A stretch of 7,310 nt of DNA from the NCBI GenBank assembly GCA_949127645.1, contig CASBQM010000485.1, forward strand, positions 1 through 7,310, read 5' to 3'. The notes beneath the pieces were generated by a model. That model saw nothing but the letters and a program-made list of their open reading frames with translations. It had not been told where the DNA came from and ran no database searches. The DNA is from Synechococcales cyanobacterium PMM_0036 (GTDB lineage Bacteria > Cyanobacteriota > Cyanobacteriia > Elainellales > Elainellaceae). A program made the position numbers and the translations under genes. Below, piece by piece: positions 1 through 5,669 of this stretch (positions within the stretch are counted from its first letter, which is position 1; every line of letters starts with the position of its first letter).

Positions 1-619
1 GAATTAAGTACAGCGCTTCAGTAATAGGTTGCAGAGTCGCATCTTTAGCTAGCTTGCCCAGAGACAGCAAGTCGCGGCTAAAATGCCCCATTAGATACAC
101 CGCCACCGTGAGCAGCATCGCCAGCAGGGCATTGGTAAATACCCCAAACAGCAGAGCCACGGCAGCAATCAGAGACAGCTCCAAAATTTGAAAGAGCGCC
201 GCCCACAGCAGACTATCCAACGGGTATGCCACCTGTCTAACCGTCAAAACACCCAGATAGATGACCATCATGGCGCTTACCAACACCGCCAGCACCGCAG
301 ACAAGCCCCAATGCTTGCCGACAATAAACTCAGCCCGGCTGATAGGTTTGGCAATCATCACATAAACCGTACGCTTCTCAATTTCCTTGCTAATCAGCCC
401 AGTGCCGATAAATATAGCGATCGCCAGCCCTAGAAGGCTCATAGCAGCCAGCCCCACATCCAGGATAATTTTATCGCCGCTTCCTCCCGACACCTCGGGC
501 AGCAGCACCGATGCGGCAATGAGAGCGATCGCAAAAAAACCAATCAAGTAGAGAAGGCGATCGCGGATGACCTCACGAAACACGTTAGAGGCAACGACCA
601 AAATGCGAGCCAAGTTCAC
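1..619 (-). CDS. fraE: FraE-like ABC-2 type membrane permease, 3' end beyond the window
   Basis: Integral membrane permease of the ABC-2 family. In Anabaena the third gene of the fraC-fraD-fraE operon encodes such a protein and is needed for filament integrity and normal heterocysts. The visible 206 residues start at a GTG (619-617) preceded by a strong GGGAGG ribosome binding site at 632-627, seven bases upstream. Hydrophobic segments lie near residues 22-40, 54-76, 103-127, 136-160 and 162-180. Between the second and third is the typical ABC-2 permease loop, residues 76-102, with ISKEIEKRT followed by KPISRAEFIVGK. The start is 22 bases after the fraD stop, so the two are very likely co-transcribed. 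No ATPase partner is visible here. From memory the family is around 270 residues, so roughly three quarters is present. The permease call is secure; the FraE name rests on gene order after fraC and fraD. Confidence 0.85.
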   Translation of the reverse strand, partial: MNLARILVVASNVFREVIRDRLLYLIGFFAIALIAASVLLPEVSGGSGDKIILDVGLAAMSLLGLAIAIFIGTGLISKEIEKRTVYVMIAKPISRAEFIVGKHWGLSAVLAVLVSAMMVIYLGVLTVRQVAYPLDSLLWAALFQILELSLIAAVALLFGVFTNALLAMLLTVAVYLMGHFSRDLLSLGKLAKDATLQPITEALYLI

Positions 620-641
620 GGTTAAACCTCCCGACGCAACA

Positions 642-1790
642 CTACTGCCTACCAGTACCCAAAATTCTGCCCAAAATATCCACAAATCCTTGCAGCAAGT
701 CCAAAATTGCCTTCATCAACCGTTCAAAGAAATTACCCGTCTGCTGCATCAGAGGTTCGGGCTTTTGGACATTTACACCGGGCACTGAAGACTCGATCGC
801 CCCACAATCCATGCGATAGGGAGCCAGTGGCGCTGTCGCTCCAGCCGTTTCTGCCAGCCCATTTACAAATTGCTGAACGGGCGCTTCGCTGATCGAACAA
901 TCTTTTTTCAGCGTGTAGCCGTTAGTCTGCGAGCTAGGTCCCAGCCAGGTTATCCCCATTTTCAACACATTGGTGGGGATACTGGGCGAAAATTCTGCAT
1001 TAAATCGCCAGAGATTCACTTCTTTGAGGCTAGGGGCAGTCTGGTATGCCGCACTCAACGCCTGTCTACCCAAAACAGGAGCCTGACTGCCTGAAACAGG
1101 AGCCTGTGGAGACATGGTTTTTAGCCAGCGTTGACCATCCGCCCACGATCGCTTAGCTAACTCGCTCCGAACGATCGCCTCAGCAGAATCAAGCACAGCA
1201 ACCCCACTCGAAGTGGGCACACTGTTAGGATTAATCCGCACCACAAAGGCACTGCGATTCATGTTGTCAGATGCAAGGCTAGGATAGCTGACCAAAAAAT
1301 CTTGCAGCAAAAAGTGAAACCGGAACCAGCAGCTCAGCACCAAACCCACCAACGTCAGAATCACCAAATCTCGACGGGCATCGGCATCGGGTCGTTTGAG
1401 AGAAGGACCCGTTTTGAGGAATCTAGGAAAAGCCGCAAACCCAACAGACAGAAGGGGCCACCACTCAAATGCGCCCTGAACGTCTTGAATGATAATGCGA
1501 TTGCTCCAAAGGGCACAGCTAGCGATCGCCCCCGTAAGCCAGGGTCCGTACCTAATCTTCAGCTTTAAGCCCGGAACCACGTACTCTGCTTTAATCAGCG
1601 CCCATTCGGTGCCGATGATTAGAAAGAACCATCCAAACAGCGACACAAACTGCCGCACAGAGGGATCTCGAATCAGCAAATAGGTGAACCAGGAAAATAA
1701 GCTGAGCAGTAGCGCAACCTGCCATGAGAAGGGTTTTACGCCATCAAACTGCTTTTTGATCTGTTCTAAAACTCTTTTGATGAAGATCAC
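642..1790 (-). CDS. fraD: Septal protein FraD, filament integrity and septal junctions
   Basis: Membrane protein of 382 residues matching FraD in size, topology and gene position. In Anabaena FraD sits at the intercellular septum, is needed for septal pores and cell-cell molecular exchange, and is part of the septal junction plug. Five hydrophobic segments lie near residues 21-40, 46-66, 82-100, 108-122 and 141-161. A large, probably periplasmic, domain (about 165-382) follows. It contains two cysteines (298 and 329) that could form a disulfide, a seven-residue tandem repeat at 229-242, and a C-terminal amphipathic helix at about 353-378. Translation starts at GTG 1790-1788; an in-frame TAA lies four codons upstream, so no longer start is possible. 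There is no clear Shine-Dalgarno sequence, so translation may be coupled to fraC, whose stop lies 33 bases upstream. The length is somewhat above the roughly 340 residues I recall for Anabaena FraD. Confidence 0.85.
   Translation of the reverse strand: MIFIKRVLEQIKKQFDGVKPFSWQVALLLSLFSWFTYLLIRDPSVRQFVSLFGWFFLIIGTEWALIKAEYVVPGLKLKIRYGPWLTGAIASCALWSNRIIIQDVQGAFEWWPLLSVGFAAFPRFLKTGPSLKRPDADARRDLVILTLVGLVLSCWFRFHFLLQDFLVSYPSLASDNMNRSAFVVRINPNSVPTSSGVAVLDSAEAIVRSELAKRSWADGQRWLKTMSPQAPVSGSQAPVLGRQALSAAYQTAPSLKEVNLWRFNAEFSPSIPTNVLKMGITWLGPSSQTNGYTLKKDCSISEAPVQQFVNGLAETAGATAPLAPYRMDCGAIESSVPGVNVQKPEPLMQQTGNFFERLMKAILDLLQGFVDILGRILGTGRQ
1065..1106 (-). repeat. 21-bp tandem repeat inside fraD (QAPV repeat)
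   Basis: Two adjacent 21-bp units encode QAPVSGS and QAPVLGR (FraD residues 229-242), followed by a further QA. On the plus strand the core AAACAGGAGCCTG is identical at 1073-1085 and 1094-1106. The period is a multiple of three, so the frame is kept. It lies in the extracytoplasmic part of FraD and looks like a flexible linker that can change length by slippage. Confidence 0.8.
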
Positions 1791-1823
1791 GACGGTTAGT
1801 TAGTTTGGCGGGAATGGAGGAGG

Positions 1824-2441
1824 CTAAAGGAGGGCTTGTCGAATCATCAGGGTTAGCAAAATAGCGCTGTAGCTCCAGGCATTGGCAAACAGGATCGTCG
1901 TAATTTCAGACCGGAAGGGGTTGGGTTCCTGTCGCAGTTCTCGAAAGATACTCGGTCTAACCTCTGGCTCTGATTCTTCTGGTGCTGACTCCGGCAGCGG
2001 CTCATCAGGTTTTTTCTCGTCGGGCTTTTTCTCATCTGGCTTTTTCTCGTCGGGCTTCTTGTCGAATTCTAATAAGAGCCTTAGCCCTAGAAGCCCCAGA
2101 AGCTTGACCCCAATGCTGACAAAAAAAATAATGAAGCAAGCTACGATCAGCAGCGTCGCCGTCTCGCTCGACCATTGGTCAAAAAAGATGAAACTGACGA
2201 GGGGCACCTGAATGCCGGGAGGCAGGACATCAGCTAAGTCCAAAAAGATAAACAGCGCCAGCCAGCCCAGCACAACACAGAAGAGATTGATGGCAGCAGC
2301 ATAGTAAATGCTGGGCTTAGGCGGCATTTTGAGCTGTCGATAGATGACCGTCGCCTCAATAGCGATCGCCATCAGCAAAAATAGGCTTTGGAGGGCGATC
2401 GCCCGTAGCGGCACGATATTTGGAAAAGAATCGGGAAACAT
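1824..2441 (-). CDS. fraC: Septal membrane protein FraC, filament integrity
   Basis: Membrane protein of 205 residues, first gene of the fra operon. In Anabaena FraC is a septum-located protein required for filament integrity and intercellular transfer. It starts at ATG 2441-2439 with an AGGAG ribosome binding site at 2454-2450, eight bases upstream. Hydrophobic segments lie near residues 11-34, 46-73 and 94-124, with a fourth near 179-200. Between the third and fourth is a hydrophilic segment (127-178) with four copies of KKPDE at 128-147, then an acidic Pro/Glu-rich stretch (148-160). This linker probably makes the protein longer than the Anabaena form, which I recall as about 180 residues. 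The fraD start follows after 33 bases. The assignment rests on size, hydrophobic profile and the fraC-fraD-fraE order; the primary sequence alone is weakly diagnostic. Confidence 0.82.
   Translation of the reverse strand: MFPDSFPNIVPLRAIALQSLFLLMAIAIEATVIYRQLKMPPKPSIYYAAAINLFCVVLGWLALFIFLDLADVLPPGIQVPLVSFIFFDQWSSETATLLIVACFIIFFVSIGVKLLGLLGLRLLLEFDKKPDEKKPDEKKPDEKKPDEPLPESAPEESEPEVRPSIFRELRQEPNPFRSEITTILFANAWSYSAILLTLMIRQALL
2001..2060 (-). repeat. Four 15-bp tandem repeats encoding KKPDE in fraC
   Basis: Four consecutive in-frame 15-bp units code for KKPDE (FraC residues 128-147). On the plus strand they read ctcatcaggtttttt, ctcgtcgggcttttt, ctcatctggcttttt, ctcgtcgggcttctt. Units 1 and 3 resemble each other, as do 2 and 4, which points to duplication of a 30-bp double unit. 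The product is an alternating plus/minus charged linker between membrane segments. Confidence 0.92.
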
Positions 2442-2802
2442 GACGGTAGCTCCTGACCGAAAACCCGGATAGGTCGAGGCAATGGCTGAGTAGGTAAAAC
2501 GGCTGAGTCGATGCAGCTCTCGCTAATTTTAGTCAAGCCAGACAGATATAACACTAGAGATAGAATAAAAGATGTCGCTATTTGTGGCTCATACTCCATC
2601 AATAGCGGTTTTGTGCGTCCTTATGCCTTATGCCCAGAGCAAGTGCCCAGAGCAAGTGCCCAGAGCAAAAGGTAAACCAGCGTAAGGGATAAAAACGTTG
2701 AATTGTCAGCACCTCACGCATTCCTTCGCTAAAATCAACTTCTAAGCTCAGCGCTTCTTCCCTAGCTTCTACAAAATTCTCCCAAACACACCCCGTAAAA
2801 CC
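2442..2802. other. Gene-free divergent region between fraC and the CobO-like gene
   Basis: I find no convincing gene here. The part next to fraC should hold the fra operon promoter. A weak minus-strand candidate is TAAAAT at 2531-2526 with GTGTTA 17 bases upstream at 2554-2549, a poor -35 match. The AT-rich stretch 2545-2575 has TAGAAT and TATAAC boxes on the plus strand but no good -35. GGCTGAGT occurs twice (2484-2491 and 2501-2508). A triple 13-bp tandem repeat occupies 2631-2669. No strong hairpin with a T tract was seen. Confidence 0.6.
2631..2669. repeat. Three tandem copies of a 13-bp repeat
   Basis: The unit TGCCCAGAGCAAG occurs at 2631-2643 and 2644-2656, and a third time at 2657-2669 with a final A instead of G. 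The 13-bp period is not a multiple of three, which argues against a coding origin. It lies about 130 bp before the start of the CobO-like gene and could be a slippage-prone tract or a repeated binding site. Confidence 0.92.
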
Positions 2803-3936
2803 ATGGTAAGGACTGGCATTGGTATTCGCACGGCTCAAAACCGGAGTGAGCGATTGGTTGGACAAATCCATGTCTATGACGGGGTAGGCAAGGGCAAATC
2901 TCAAGCGGCTCTGGGCGTGGTTTTGCGGTCTATTGGCTTAGGAATCAACACCGGAAGCCAGACCCGCATTCTATTGTTACGATTTCTCAAAGGTCCCGGA
3001 CGCACCTATGATGAAGATGCGGCGATCGAGGCACTCCGACGCGGCTTTCCCCACCTGATTGACCAAGTGCGTACCGGACGAGCCGAGTATTTTAGCGTAG
3101 ATGAAATCACTAAGTTCGATCGCCTGGAGGCTCAGCGCGGCTGGGATGTAGCTAAAGGGGCGATCGCCTCTGGGCTTTACTCTGTCGTGGTGCTAGACGA
3201 ACTTAATCCCGTTTTAGATCTGGGACTGCTCTCGGTAGAGGAGGTCGTCAAAACCCTAGGACGCAAGCCGGAAGAACTAGAGATCATTGCGACGGGGCGG
3301 GGTGCCCCCCATGCGCTGCTAGAAATCGCCGACCTACACTCAGAAATGAAGCCGCAGGATCATCCCAATGCTTTAGCTCACGGCATTGAGGGCATTGAGA
3401 TCTATACCGGAGATGGCAAAGGCAAGTCTACAAGTGCCCTAGGCAAAGCGCTCCAGGCAATCGGTAAGGGCATTAGTCAAGATAAGTCTCACCGGGTGCT
3501 GATTTTGCAGTGGCTCAAGGGGGGCGGTGGCTATACGGAAGATGCGGCGATCGCGGCTCTGAATCAGAGCTATCCTAACCTGGTGGATCATCAGCGTTGC
3601 GGTCGGGATGCGATCGTCTGGCGGGGGCAGCAGCAAGAGCTAGATTATGTGGAGGCAGAGCGCGGCTGGGAGATTGCCAAGGCTGCGATCGCTTCAGGAC
3701 TCTACAAAACCATCATTCTGGACGAACTGAATCCCACGGTCGATTTGGAGCTGCTGCCCCAAGAGCCGATCGTGCAAGCTCTCCTGCGCAAACCCCGAGA
3801 CACTGAGATCGTGATTACTGGACGCTGCAAAAACCCGCCTGACTACTTTGATTTAGCTAGCGCTCACTCAGAAGTCTATTGCCACAAGCACTATGCTGAG
3901 AAGGGCGTTGATCTGAAGCGTGGCGTGGATTTCTAG
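2803..3936 (+). CDS. Internally duplicated P-loop protein of the BtuR/CobO corrinoid adenosyltransferase superfamily
   Basis: A 377-residue cytoplasmic protein made of two homologous P-loop halves (about 18-186 and 195-370). Each has a BtuR/CobO-type Walker A (GVGKGKSQ at 27-34; GDGKGKST at 203-210) and a Walker-B-like DELN (132-135; 307-310), with near-identical surroundings: RGW, then AKxAIASGLY, then LDELNP. Single-domain CobO/BtuR proteins transfer adenosyl from ATP to corrinoids and are about 200 residues long, so this is a tandem fusion. The second half keeps IVW (W273) where enzymes of this family have an FxW cobalamin-pocket motif; the first half has YFS. ATG 2803 lacks a clear ribosome binding site. 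TTG 2854 has GGAG seven bases upstream but would remove the VRTGIGIRTA segment, which I believe is conserved in cyanobacterial homologues, so I keep ATG. The gene ends six bases from the convergent pseudokinase gene. ATP binding is well supported; adenosyltransferase activity is uncertain. Confidence 0.88.
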   Translation: MVRTGIGIRTAQNRSERLVGQIHVYDGVGKGKSQAALGVVLRSIGLGINTGSQTRILLLRFLKGPGRTYDEDAAIEALRRGFPHLIDQVRTGRAEYFSVDEITKFDRLEAQRGWDVAKGAIASGLYSVVVLDELNPVLDLGLLSVEEVVKTLGRKPEELEIIATGRGAPHALLEIADLHSEMKPQDHPNALAHGIEGIEIYTGDGKGKSTSALGKALQAIGKGISQDKSHRVLILQWLKGGGGYTEDAAIAALNQSYPNLVDHQRCGRDAIVWRGQQQELDYVEAERGWEIAKAAIASGLYKTIILDELNPTVDLELLPQEPIVQALLRKPRDTEIVITGRCKNPPDYFDLASAHSEVYCHKHYAEKGVDLKRGVDF

Positions 3937-3942
3937 AGGCAT

Positions 3943-5025
3943 CTATTGGCTGATAACGGTGGGCTTGAGCGACTTGGGCGATCGCTCAGGAGGAGTTCTT
4001 GGAGCGAGAGGAGCCAGACTTGTGGGAGCTGAGTTGGCAGGAGCGGCAGAAGGCTGAATGTTGGGCATTGAGTCAAGATCATTCAATGGCGGGATCGCAC
4101 CTGAGTCGATCGCCTGTCTTTGGGGCGCAGGAGGAGACAAATTGTCCGATAGGCTGGGACTTGGGGAAGATTCGAGAGGGCGATCGGATTTTGCTTCGGG
4201 TGAGGGGGGCAAGTCAGACGGGGGGCTACTGAAGTCAGTTTTGGGGCTGTAGAGCGGCTGCGGCGTAGGGCTATAGTCCGGTACGTTTGTGCGATAGAAC
4301 GGTTCTTCTATCTTGGGTTCTACGCTGAGTCGATTAGGCGTTTCGGTGATGGGCCAGTCGCCTTGAGAAGGAAAAGCTTGTTCTTGACCAAATAAGCTCG
4401 GGGTTCTCGCAACTCCAGTAGGCTGAAAGCGTAGTGCAAATCCTGCCCCTGCCCCTAAGCCCAGACCTATTAGCAGGGTCACAAGAAACGGAATGGGAAT
4501 GCGCTTCTGAGGCTGAACAATCTGGGGCGATCGCCCAGTGGTGCCGTTTTGGGAAGTGCCGTTTATTTGCGGCAGTACGATCTCGCGCATGAGTTCGGGG
4601 GCGATCGGAACTTCGGCTTTTGTAGGAGGGACTGGAATTTCTGACTTTGAAGCTTCTGGCAGTTCAGAGTGAGATAAGTCTGATGTTAGGGGTTCTGGTG
4701 GCAGCGTCAGCCAATCGCTGATGCGGGGAGTCTGTCCAACTGTTGCCTGTAGCACAACGTAGGGCAGGGTGTTTTCCTCGAAGCAGTCCAGAACTCGGAG
4801 GGTATCCGATCGCTCTCCCAGCGATCGGACTGCGGTGAGAAATTGCTGCCTTAGCTGAGGAAAGTCGCTGCGTTGCTGAACGGTGTCGTTGAGGGTTTGT
4901 AGGAGGATAAGCTGGTCGAGGAGCGTGTGTCTGGCACTGTAGGTTATCCCAAAGTCGCTTTGATCTAGGACTGATTGAACAACATATTTGCTGTTCTGAA
5001 GGGGTTCTCCAGTCTTTAGTGTCAT
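3943..5025 (-). CDS. Membrane-anchored pseudokinase N-lobe protein with Pro/Ser-rich tail
   Basis: A 360-residue protein in three parts. Residues 10-106 resemble the N-lobe of cyanobacterial Ser/Thr protein kinases: the segment with FGITYSARHTLLDQ matches the glycine-loop strands (usually GxGGFGITYxAxDTLL), and 77-105 matches the strand-4/5 and hinge region (DCFEEN, then YVVLQATVGQT). The glycine loop is degraded to DQSDFG, and the catalytic lysine of the usual VAIK is lost (LILLQ at 39-43). The entire C-lobe, with its HRD and DFG motifs, is absent. A Pro/Glu-rich spacer (109-177) leads to one transmembrane helix (about 178-198), then a Pro/Ser-rich tail (200-360) presumably outside the cytoplasm. 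It therefore cannot be an active kinase and may act as a scaffold or binding module, although that role is inference. The start is ATG 5025-5023; no strong ribosome binding site is seen. Automated annotation may wrongly call it a kinase. Confidence 0.8.
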   Translation of the reverse strand: MTLKTGEPLQNSKYVVQSVLDQSDFGITYSARHTLLDQLILLQTLNDTVQQRSDFPQLRQQFLTAVRSLGERSDTLRVLDCFEENTLPYVVLQATVGQTPRISDWLTLPPEPLTSDLSHSELPEASKSEIPVPPTKAEVPIAPELMREIVLPQINGTSQNGTTGRSPQIVQPQKRIPIPFLVTLLIGLGLGAGAGFALRFQPTGVARTPSLFGQEQAFPSQGDWPITETPNRLSVEPKIEEPFYRTNVPDYSPTPQPLYSPKTDFSSPPSDLPPSPEAKSDRPLESSPSPSLSDNLSPPAPQRQAIDSGAIPPLNDLDSMPNIQPSAAPANSAPTSLAPLAPRTPPERSPKSLKPTVISQ

Positions 5026-5078
5026 AGCTTATCTGAGGGTAATAAAGTCTTGCCTATCTTAGCCCAGAACATTCTGAG

Positions 5079-5255
5079 GTGATCATAGAGATTGTTTCAG
5101 GTAGGACTATAAGATTTGAAGTGGCGATCGATCGGGGTGCGCCTAGCAATGCAATTCAGGAGGCGATCGAGGATCTAGAAGATTTCCTCACGGTTTTTCC
5201 TGATCATGCGATGGCAAAATCGGCAAGGGATGCGTTAAAGAAAAGGGTGGAATAG
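5079..5255 (+). CDS. Small hypothetical protein with a GTG start
   Basis: An open frame of 58 codons plus TAG, beginning with GTG ATC ATA GAG. A GAG directly abuts the start, but there is no properly spaced ribosome binding site. The product opens with a strand-like segment (IIEIVSGRTIRFEVAI), then a helical, acidic part with AIQEAIEDLEDFL and a basic end (ARDALKKRVE). The pattern of alternating hydrophobic residues followed by amphipathic helices looks like a real small protein, though I do not recognise a family. An in-frame TAA at 5043-5045 rules out much upstream extension. The frame ends five bases before the stop of the convergent XRE gene. It could also be the surviving C-terminal piece of a longer gene. 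Confidence 0.5.
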   Translation: MIIEIVSGRTIRFEVAIDRGAPSNAIQEAIEDLEDFLTVFPDHAMAKSARDALKKRVE

Positions 5256-5260
5256 ATCGC

Positions 5261-5506
5261 TCACTCCTTCTCTTCCTCACCCAAATTGCTATACAAAAAC
5301 AGTCGTACAAACTCATCAGCCGCTTCAGGCTCAAGCTTTTTGAGGGCTGCTTTGATAGCGGCGATCGCTTCTCCCGTCGGATCTCTCTCTTCACTCACCC
5401 AACGGCTAACATTAGAGCGATCGATGCCCATCGTTACAGCCAGTCGATTTTGAGAGATGCTGTAGGTTTCTAGCACTTGTTTGAGTGCTTTACCTGCTCT
5501 ACCCAT
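5261..5506 (-). CDS. XRE-family helix-turn-helix transcriptional regulator
   Basis: An 81-residue DNA-binding protein of the Cro/CI (XRE) type. Residues 6-57 form the helical domain; the helix-turn-helix is SQNRLAVTMGIDRSNVSRWV (18-37), with SNVSRW as the recognition-helix start, then a short basic segment and an acidic C-terminus (DEFVRLFLYSNLGEEEKE). There is no effector or protease domain, so it is a minimal repressor-like protein. Translation starts at ATG 5506-5504; the leader lacks a strong Shine-Dalgarno sequence. It is divergent from the small gene at 5670 and shares with it a 163-bp control region containing TGAC-type repeats, so autoregulation and control of that neighbour are plausible. 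It converges on the GTG ORF at 5079-5255, so the two are not a classic same-strand toxin-antitoxin pair. Confidence 0.9.
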   Translation of the reverse strand: MGRAGKALKQVLETYSISQNRLAVTMGIDRSNVSRWVSEERDPTGEAIAAIKAALKKLEPEAADEFVRLFLYSNLGEEEKE

Positions 5507-5517
5507 GCGCTACATAT

Positions 5518-5584
5518 TGTCAGAAAGGTCAAAAAGCAAGTGTTGACTACTGACACCATTAATGTAGAATGGTGACTAAAGACA
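5518..5584. promoter_or_regulatory. Candidate XRE operator: TGAC-containing repeats
   Basis: TGACTACTGACA (5544-5555) and TGACTAAAGACA (5573-5584) are direct repeats, 29 bp apart start to start, with ten of twelve bases identical. An inverted relative, TGTCAGAAAGGTCA, lies at 5518-5531; its TGTCAG is the reverse complement of the CTGACA at 5550-5555. The first direct repeat overlaps the -35 box and the second falls immediately after the -10 box of the plus-strand promoter, the places where a repressor would act. The location beside an XRE gene makes this a reasonable operator guess. Confidence 0.45.
5543..5570 (+). promoter_or_regulatory. Sigma-70-type promoter for the small gene at 5670
   Basis: TTGACT (5543-5548) and TAGAAT (5565-5570) are separated by 16 bases, each matching five of six consensus positions. 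Transcription would start near 5577 and give a leader of about 93 bases before the ATG at 5670. On the opposite strand TTGATG (5590-5585) and TACATT (5568-5563), also 16 bases apart, are a weaker candidate for the XRE gene, so the two promoters would overlap. Confidence 0.6.
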
Positions 5585-5596
5585 TCAACAATTGAA

Positions 5597-5637
5597 GAGC
5601 CAGTGCATAGCAGCTACCAACTTCTCAGCACTGGCTC
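5597..5637 (+). promoter_or_regulatory. Leader hairpin with a perfect 10-bp stem
   Basis: GAGCCAGTGC (5597-5606) is exactly complementary to GCACTGGCTC (5628-5637), with a 21-base loop between them. It lies in the predicted transcript leader, about 20 bases after the expected start of transcription and 17 bases before the GGAGA ribosome binding site (5654). No T tract follows, so it is not a typical intrinsic terminator. It may stabilise the mRNA, bind a regulator or take part in alternative folding. Confidence 0.6.
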
Positions 5638-5669
5638 AATCCCCAATTCGTATGGAGAATAGAATAATT

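Noticed and set aside
1882..2211. Plus-strand open frame with a Ser/Gly/Phe repeat
   Set aside because: It is the antisense shadow of the fraC KKPDE repeat and has no separate support.
2372..2602. Minus-strand open frame of 76 codons overlapping the fraC start
   Set aside because: It overlaps fraC in another frame, and fraC has a good ribosome binding site and clear membrane segments. The product looks like leader DNA read as protein.
2599..2904. Minus-strand open frame of 101 codons before the CobO-like gene
   Set aside because: It overlaps the start of the well-supported CobO-like gene on the other strand. Its 3' part runs through the 13-bp tandem repeat, whose period is not a codon multiple. 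I recognise no family in it.
5472..5489. AGCACT and AGTGCT inverted repeat resembling a CIRCE heat-shock element
   Set aside because: The spacer is six bases instead of nine, the outer bases do not fit, and it lies inside the XRE coding sequence, more than 500 bp from clpB.
5592..5669. Upstream extension of the 61-residue gene to TTG 5592 or ATG 5652
   Set aside because: The TTG start would translate through the hairpin, and the ATG at 5652 overlaps the GGAGA that best fits as ribosome binding site for ATG 5670.
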